Shown piece after piece: positions 6,569-9,546 of a stretch of 9,546 nucleotides of DNA. The notes beneath the pieces were generated by a model, which worked only from the letters and a program-made list of their open reading frames with translations, was not told the origin of the DNA and searched no databases. The stretch spans positions 1 through 9,546 of the forward strand of contig QIAR01000190.1 of the NCBI GenBank assembly GCA_003225595.1. Direction: 5' to 3'. The position numbers and the translations under genes were made by a program. Source of the DNA: Acidobacteriota bacterium (GTDB lineage: Bacteria > Acidobacteriota > Terriglobia > Terriglobales > Acidobacteriaceae). Position 1 is the stretch's first letter. Each line of letters opens with the position of its first letter.

Positions 6569-6901
6569 TCAGCTCTTCTTTCGGACGCGCCAGAACGAAC
6601 TCAGGCCAAAGTACCCGAAAGTCAGACAAAAGCAAATAGCTATGATTACCCGGCCCGGCCCGCTCTTCCCGGCTTCGAACTTGGCATATTCACGTGCCAC
6701 CGCCAGGCCGCCTATGCCCGCCAAGAACAGGAAAACAAAGCCTGTGACCTCAAGCCAGAGCTGGTGCAGCACCCGGGCGCACGAGGCCGCGCTAGCGCGG
6801 CCGGCATTCATGAGCGCATTAAATGTCCGGTTGCGGCTGGCCTGCTTGGCCGCTACCCGCGCGAGAATACCGATTTTCCGGGCAGTCGAGAGGCTCACCA
6901 T
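6569..6901 (-). CDS. Small two-helix membrane protein, function unknown
   Basis: A 110-residue protein from ATG 6901 to TGA 6571-6569. Residues 1-45 are basic and alanine-rich, probably a cytoplasmic amphipathic helix. Two hydrophobic segments follow: about 48-69 (LWLEVTGFVFLFLAGIGGLAV) and about 84-104 (VIIAICFCLTFGYFGLSSFW). A short charged loop (REYAKFEAGKSGPG) joins them, and the end is RVRKKS, so both termini are likely inside. I do not recognise the family by name. Real coding is supported by the clean two-helix pattern with positive-inside flanks. No good Shine-Dalgarno precedes the ATG; an AT-rich TTGATAAAAT lies just upstream. It is divergent from the 94-residue gene on the right. 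Confidence 0.7.
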   Translation of the reverse strand: MVSLSTARKIGILARVAAKQASRNRTFNALMNAGRASAASCARVLHQLWLEVTGFVFLFLAGIGGLAVAREYAKFEAGKSGPGRVIIAICFCLTFGYFGLSSFWRVRKKS

Positions 6902-6936
6902 CCGTTCGATTTTATCAATGTTCAGCGATCATGTTC

Positions 6937-7051
6937 GGGGGTACAATACCCCCCACGGTGAGCAACGTCACGCAACCTTGTGACGTACAGAGCATCGAAA
7001 GTACTAGAAGTGCCAAGCGCTCCCCCGGGGTGCTGTGGCGCTTAAAGGGGG
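6937..7051 (+). promoter_or_regulatory. Structured leader with three inverted repeats before the 7056 gene
   Basis: Three inverted repeats lie in order. GGGGGTA-CAA-TACCCCC is at 6937-6953. ACGTCAC (6965-6971) pairs with GTGACGT (6980-6986) across 8 bases. AAGCGC (7015-7020) pairs with GCGCTT (7038-7043). In addition CCCCC at 7022-7026 can pair with the GGGGG at 7047-7051 that forms the Shine-Dalgarno of the next gene. A TACAAT at 6942-6947 sits in the first repeat and could be a -10 element, but the -35 is poor. The arrangement suggests operator sites or RNA control; no known riboswitch class was recognised. Confidence 0.4.
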
Positions 7052-7055
7052 CCAT

Positions 7056-7340
7056 GTGGATCAGCATCTTAAGCAATTAATGAAGGAACTTGGAGAAGCG
7101 ATTAACGAGTCGCTGGCGGACTCGGAGCAGATTGCTGACGTCGTCTCCAAAATCAAAGAAGGGGGATACGACATCTTCCTGGTGCTGGAAGCCACGATCG
7201 GGGTCAGCAAGCAAGGCGAAAAGCCTACGGATAAGACCTCGCTGGTCACCACGCTCAGCAGCAACCCCGAATTGAAAATCAGCGATCAGGACCTCAAGTT
7301 CCTGAAATCTCTGCGTATCAAAATCGACGACGCAGCTTAA
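7056..7340 (+). CDS. Conserved-looking small helical protein, function unknown
   Basis: A 94-residue protein starting at GTG 7056 and ending at TAA 7338-7340. GTG 7056 is preferred over an in-frame GTG at 7035 because AAAGGGGG lies just before it (7044-7051). The overlapping ATG at 7054 is in another frame and stops after eight codons. The N-terminal half, (M)DQHLKQLMKELGEAINESL and on through ADSEQIADVVSKIKEGGYD, is predicted helical. IFLVLEATIGV (40-50) is hydrophobic but too short to be a membrane helix. The middle is polar (SKQGEKPTDK), and the C-terminus LKISDQDLKFLKSLRIKIDD is charged. There is no signal peptide and no catalytic motif. I recall similar proteins in Acidobacteriota but no assigned role. 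The acidic and basic residues balance, consistent with a soluble cytoplasmic protein. Confidence 0.75.
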   Translation: MDQHLKQLMKELGEAINESLADSEQIADVVSKIKEGGYDIFLVLEATIGVSKQGEKPTDKTSLVTTLSSNPELKISDQDLKFLKSLRIKIDDAA

Positions 7341-7625
7341 GTTCGGCGTCAATCTGCTTCCGGATCGTTGCCGCAAGTGCAGAGCGCCCCACGTTTTCCC
7401 GGTTTTCTTACTCCCGTGGTGGCACTTGATTTATTCAGCCTTGAAAAGCAGGCTTAGTGGTGGCACTTGATTTATTCAGCCTTGAAAAGCAGGCTTAAGT
7501 GAGTATCCATAACACCTAAGCCGACTTCCCCGTTTTGGGAAAGCAGCTCGTCGCGATCTTTTCTTGGCCGAGTCACGGCAGTTAGTAGCCACGATGTCAG
7601 GAATGCCCCCACCAAGTGGCGGGCT
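7341..7625. other. Intergenic region carrying the tandem duplication, no gene seen
   Basis: Apart from the 41-bp tandem repeat, no coding frame is supported. A small stem TTCCC-CGTTTT-GGGAA is at 7526-7541, without a T run. A 22-codon + strand frame starting near 7592 overlaps the HAF remnant on the other strand and is likely chance. Confidence 0.4.
7416..7497. repeat. Exact 41-bp tandem direct repeat, two copies
   Basis: The unit at 7416-7456 is repeated base for base at 7457-7497. It begins GTGGTGGCACTTGATTTATT and ends AAGCAGGCTTA. Each unit contains an internal five-pair inverted repeat, AGCCT/AGGCT, around TGAAAAGC. The perfect identity implies a recent duplication or continuing homogenisation. 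The unit is not a multiple of three, so a coding role is unlikely. Confidence 0.95.
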
Positions 7626-7897
7626 CTATACTCTGGCCTTGAAAAAATACCCGTGCGTCTGACCGTCAGGCTTTACATAACGTCCTACCACGCCGCCTTG
7701 CGGATCAATTCTATTTCCCTCGCTGGAGATTGCGCCGGGATATCAATGGGGATGAACTTCCCTTTGCTCAGGACGAAGCCGTGCCTCTTTCCGTCCTGAC
7801 TGTTGTAGAATCCAACGATGATCGCCCGGTTCCCTGAAGTACCTTGGGCCGACACGGCTCATCTTGGGTTATCCCCATCGATTACGGCCCGGTACTT
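7626..7897 (-). pseudogene. Remnant of a HAF-repeat (extracellular repeat) protein, frameshifted
   Basis: On the - strand, codons from about 7855 read VSAQGTSGNR, then AIIVGFYNSQDGKRHGFVLS, then KGKFIPIDI. A one-base deletion near 7740 shifts the continuation to the next frame, which reads PGAISSEGNRIDPQGGVVGR, then YVKPDGQTHGYFFKARV, and ends at TAG 7628-7626. Joined, these give two consecutive HAF-type repeats with the usual pattern IVGFY...G..HGFVLSKGKF..IDIPGA...G.NP.G.VVG.Y. Upstream in the first frame, KYRAVIDGDNPR is followed by TGA (7861-7859), so a preceding repeat is also broken. No signal peptide or start is recognisable. HAF proteins are usually long secreted repeat proteins of unknown function; this piece is far too short and cannot make a full product. 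Confidence 0.6.
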
Positions 7898-7921
7898 CTC
7901 CTCATGCCCTTCGGATTCCAC

Positions 7922-8215
7922 CTAATGGACACCCTGCCCTTCGAAGTACCGCAAGCAGTGGCTCCAGGTTGGTCTTGGCTGTGTCCAGCTTTCGCCTTCG
8001 TGCCCGTTTAAGTCAGCAGTCTTGAAAGGTTTGACTATATAATCGAAGGGCTCGGTATTCTTGGCCCGGAGCAGCGTCGGGTCATCGGAGTGGGCCGTAA
8101 GATAAATGACGGGTATATCCATTTGTCTTTTGATCGCCTCGGCAGCCTGGATGCCGTGTAGCTCTCCCGCTAGCCGCCGATTCCAGTCAAGCCCAGTACA
8201 TCGCCCGCTAATCAA
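7922..8215 (-). pseudogene. Fragment of a response-regulator receiver domain
   Basis: The - strand frame holds RRLAGELHGIQAAEAIKRQ followed by MDIPVIYLTAHSDDPTLLRA and KNTEPFDYIVKPFKTADL (about 8176-8012). This matches the second half of a CheY-like receiver: the conserved threonine in YLTAH and the lysine in VKPF are present. The first half is missing, and the phospho-acceptor block, normally VLMDIRLAGE, is scrambled to LDWNRRLAGE by small insertions and substitutions. Reading into the preceding DNA gives only stops and no receiver N-terminus (no acidic DD pair). After ADL the frame loses similarity and ends at TAG 7924-7922. In relatives of this receiver type a PAS or histidine kinase module often follows; none is seen. 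It is a decayed two-component gene, not a working regulator. Confidence 0.7.
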
Positions 8216-8276
8216 GGGACAAATTAGCGTGACTTTACCTTTCCGTCAGCCGAACGATCGCCAGAATCTCCAGTGC

Positions 8277-8504
8277 TCACAAGTCTCCTTTAACTTCAAA
8301 ATCCCACGCCCGCAGTAAATCTAACGGAACGTACTTCTGGTCTTTGTTCTTTTGCACCCACTCTTTGAGCTGAATCGAATGTTTGTAATCCGCTGGGGAC
8401 AAATGCAATTTCCTAACGATCTCCTCGAAAGACGTCGGGCCGCTGTTCCGGGCGCTGTCCACATCCGGCTTGCCCCAATTCGGGTTCCCGCGTTTTTTGT
8501 TCAC
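8277..8504 (-). CDS. Small conserved-looking protein with KRGNPNWGKP motif
   Basis: A 75-residue protein starting at GTG 8504, with GAGGAA six bases upstream, and ending at TGA 8279-8277. The N-terminus is MNKKRGNPNWGKP, a short basic Gly/Pro/Asn-rich motif. It is followed by a compact helical region: TSFEEIVRKLHLSPADY (24-40), LKEWVQKNKDQKYVPLDLL (46-64) and AWDFEVKGDL at the end. The charged helical body with a basic tail could bind nucleic acid or a partner protein, but no named domain is recognised. I recall similar short proteins in acidobacterial genomes; I cannot give a function. The strong Shine-Dalgarno and intact frame set it apart from the decayed genes to its left. Its stop lies 61 bases before the receiver fragment on the same strand. 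Confidence 0.72.
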   Translation of the reverse strand: MNKKRGNPNWGKPDVDSARNSGPTSFEEIVRKLHLSPADYKHSIQLKEWVQKNKDQKYVPLDLLRAWDFEVKGDL

Positions 8505-8576
8505 TCAATTCCTCGGGGCCTGGTCATGCGCCCAATTGCCTCTCCCCAGCTCTCTCGCTATTTTGAGGGGCAGTGG

Positions 8577-8601
8577 CACGGGCAGCATTGCGGTGCCCGT
8601 G
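8577..8601. repeat. Perfect 8-bp inverted repeat (GC-rich hairpin)
   Basis: CACGGGCA (8577-8584) and TGCCCGTG (8594-8601) are perfect complements around a nine-base loop. It lies 73-97 bases upstream of the GTG start of the - strand gene. It has no T run on either side, so it is not a standard terminator; it may be leader structure or an operator. Confidence 0.45.
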
Positions 8602-8914
8602 GTCATTCTACGCTTGGCGACTGCCAGCGTTTGGCAATTCGACCTTACGAAAGCAGGAGAACGTTCCTTGCCCCGCAGATTGGCTTGGGCAGTGATTCCG
8701 AACTGGCCTACCTTGGATACACGACGGCGTACTTACGGTCTGACGCCGTTCCACCGCGGGCGACACTCACCCCACGCACTCTTTCGATCAATGATGTCCC
8801 TCTCGGCGTGTATATTGACGTAATACCGCAACGCGTGATGCAGGCTGCCCGATTTGTTTGTCGCCGGGGCCAGGCAGCACGACGATATGACCCCCGTGAT
8901 CCTGCGCACTCCTC

Positions 8915-8920
8915 TATAAT
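8915..8920 (+). promoter_or_regulatory. Likely -10 element of the phosphatase gene
   Basis: A perfect TATAAT lies 17 bases before ATG 8938, placing the transcript start near 8927. The -35 region at the usual spacing (CCCCGT) is poor. The resulting leader would be only about 11 bases and contains no Shine-Dalgarno, implying initiation on a nearly leaderless mRNA. Confidence 0.45.
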
Positions 8921-8937
8921 CGCTGCTCAAACTTCCG

Positions 8938-9546
8938 ATGGCGTCTACCTCCCAACCCGTGAACCTCCAGCCGGCGGGGCGCCAGAGCTTCGGCACGCGC
9001 ATGAACCAGTTCTGGCAGCGTGTCACCGACGGGCTTGAACTCAACCAGCTCTGGAATCAGTTTCGTACCGATGCCCGCGCCAGCTATCGCCTGTACTCGC
9101 GTGAAATCGATTCCACCCCAAAAGAGGGCGTCAAGACGGGCAGGCATTGGTGGGAAGTCTCAAAGCAGTTCTTCTGGGCAATTCTTGAGAAGCTTTCGCC
9201 CGCGCGCCGTGTGCTATTGCTGGTCGCACTTCTAATGATCCTATTCAACCCGGAGCTGTCCTGGAGCACGAAGGAGGGAACGCACGTCATCGGCTTCGAC
9301 CTCCGGCTATGGGGCGGCCTGCTGATGTTCTTCCTGCTGATCCTCGAAATCGCCGACCGCGTTGTCATGAAGCGAGATCTCCAGATCGCGCGCGAGATCC
9401 AGATGTGGCTCTTGCCAGCAAATCCTCCGCAGGTGCCCGGCATGGAGATAGCCTTCGCCACTCGCCCCGCCAACACGGTGGCCGGCGATTACTACGACGT
9501 CTTTCCTCGTCCGGCCTCTGCTTCTGCCAACCCGAGTTACCTCATC
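8938..9546 (+). CDS. SpoIIE/RsbU-type PP2C phosphatase, N-terminal part (3' end outside window)
   Basis: Open from ATG 8938 to the window edge, 203 residues visible. Residues 1-90 are a polar, basic N-terminal region with no recognised sensor domain. Two hydrophobic segments follow, about 91-104 (RVLLLVALLMILF) and 123-138 (LWGGLLMFFLLILEI), making a small membrane anchor. A linker helix MKRDLQIAREIQMWLLP (144-160) leads into the start of the PP2C SpoIIE domain: GMEIAFATRPANTVAGDYYD, with D184 and D187 in the GDYYD metal-binding motif. The DLQIAREIQ...LLP linker is characteristic of RsbU-like phosphatases that dephosphorylate anti-anti-sigma factors in partner-switching pathways. The catalytic domain is cut off by the window end, so its remaining aspartates cannot be checked. 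No partner gene (STAS or RsbW-like) is visible. No Shine-Dalgarno is present before the ATG. Confidence 0.9.
   Translation, partial: MASTSQPVNLQPAGRQSFGTRMNQFWQRVTDGLELNQLWNQFRTDARASYRLYSREIDSTPKEGVKTGRHWWEVSKQFFWAILEKLSPARRVLLLVALLMILFNPELSWSTKEGTHVIGFDLRLWGGLLMFFLLILEIADRVVMKRDLQIAREIQMWLLPANPPQVPGMEIAFATRPANTVAGDYYDVFPRPASASANPSYLI

Larger units (their letters stand above)
8505..8937. other. 433-base region without a confident gene
   Basis: Long frames exist on both strands, but none has a recognisable motif, a good start with a ribosome-binding site, or independence from neighbouring genes. On the - strand one frame runs from near 9044 to 8505 with a single internal stop at about 8736; its last part, from ATG 8606, would encode 33 residues ending directly before GTG 8504. 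Inverted repeats are CACGGGCA/TGCCCGTG at 8577-8601 and ACGGCGT/ACGCCGT at 8724-8749. It may be another decayed gene. Confidence 0.4.

Noticed and set aside
7416..7497. Minimal CRISPR array
   Set aside because: The two 41-bp units abut directly with no spacer, and no cas gene is nearby.
8724..8749. ACGGCGT/ACGCCGT inverted repeat as a terminator
   Set aside because: No T run follows on either strand and no gene ends nearby.
8352..9038. 228-residue + strand ORF
   Set aside because: It runs antisense through the well-supported 8277-8504 gene and out of frame through the start of the phosphatase gene, with an Arg/Pro-rich composition and no recognisable motif.
8733..9044. 103-residue - strand ORF opposite the phosphatase start
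   Set aside because: Half of it is antisense to the phosphatase coding region; no motif and no ribosome-binding site.

Overview
The window looks like chromosomal DNA from a soil-type Acidobacteriota (Koribacter/Terriglobales-like). This is inferred from the two-subunit glycine decarboxylase, the DUF2911 protein, a HAF-repeat remnant, several small proteins of a kind I associate with acidobacteria, and GC-rich codon use. No rRNA, tRNA, intact insertion sequence or CRISPR array was seen.

Left end (1-1174, + strand): the 3' end of a DUF2911 gene, a small lipoprotein carrying only an RcpC/CpaB-like domain, and a 54-residue FmdB-type zinc ribbon. Convergent to these is the core of the window (1290-6029, - strand), a glycine cleavage operon transcribed gcvT, gcvH, gcvPA, gcvPB. 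T-, H- and split P-proteins are all present and carry their key residues. The fourth component, dihydrolipoamide dehydrogenase (L-protein), is not here and must be supplied from elsewhere. gcvPA and gcvPB overlap by ATGA. The gaps on both sides of gcvH hold copies of a short AACCACAGAG-type dispersed repeat. No glycine riboswitch was recognised upstream of gcvT.

Middle (6306-7340): a 57-residue protein with 11 cysteines, too short for most ORF callers; a two-helix membrane protein on the - strand; and a 94-residue helical protein on the + strand. The last two are divergent, and the 154 bases between them hold three inverted repeats, the last able to pair with the ribosome-binding site of the + strand gene.

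Right part (7341-8937): a zone of decay. It contains an exact 41-bp tandem duplication, a HAF-repeat gene broken by a one-base deletion and a stop, and a response-regulator receiver fragment damaged at its phospho-acceptor end. One intact small gene (8277-8504, - strand) survives, followed by about 430 bases without a confident gene. The window closes with the 5' part of a membrane-anchored SpoIIE/RsbU-type PP2C phosphatase (8938 onward), preceded by a perfect TATAAT and apparently lacking a Shine-Dalgarno site.

No previously undescribed multi-gene system is evident. The most novel items are the cysteine-rich microprotein, the structured divergent leader, the stand-alone RcpC lipoprotein and the repeats in the gcv operon.
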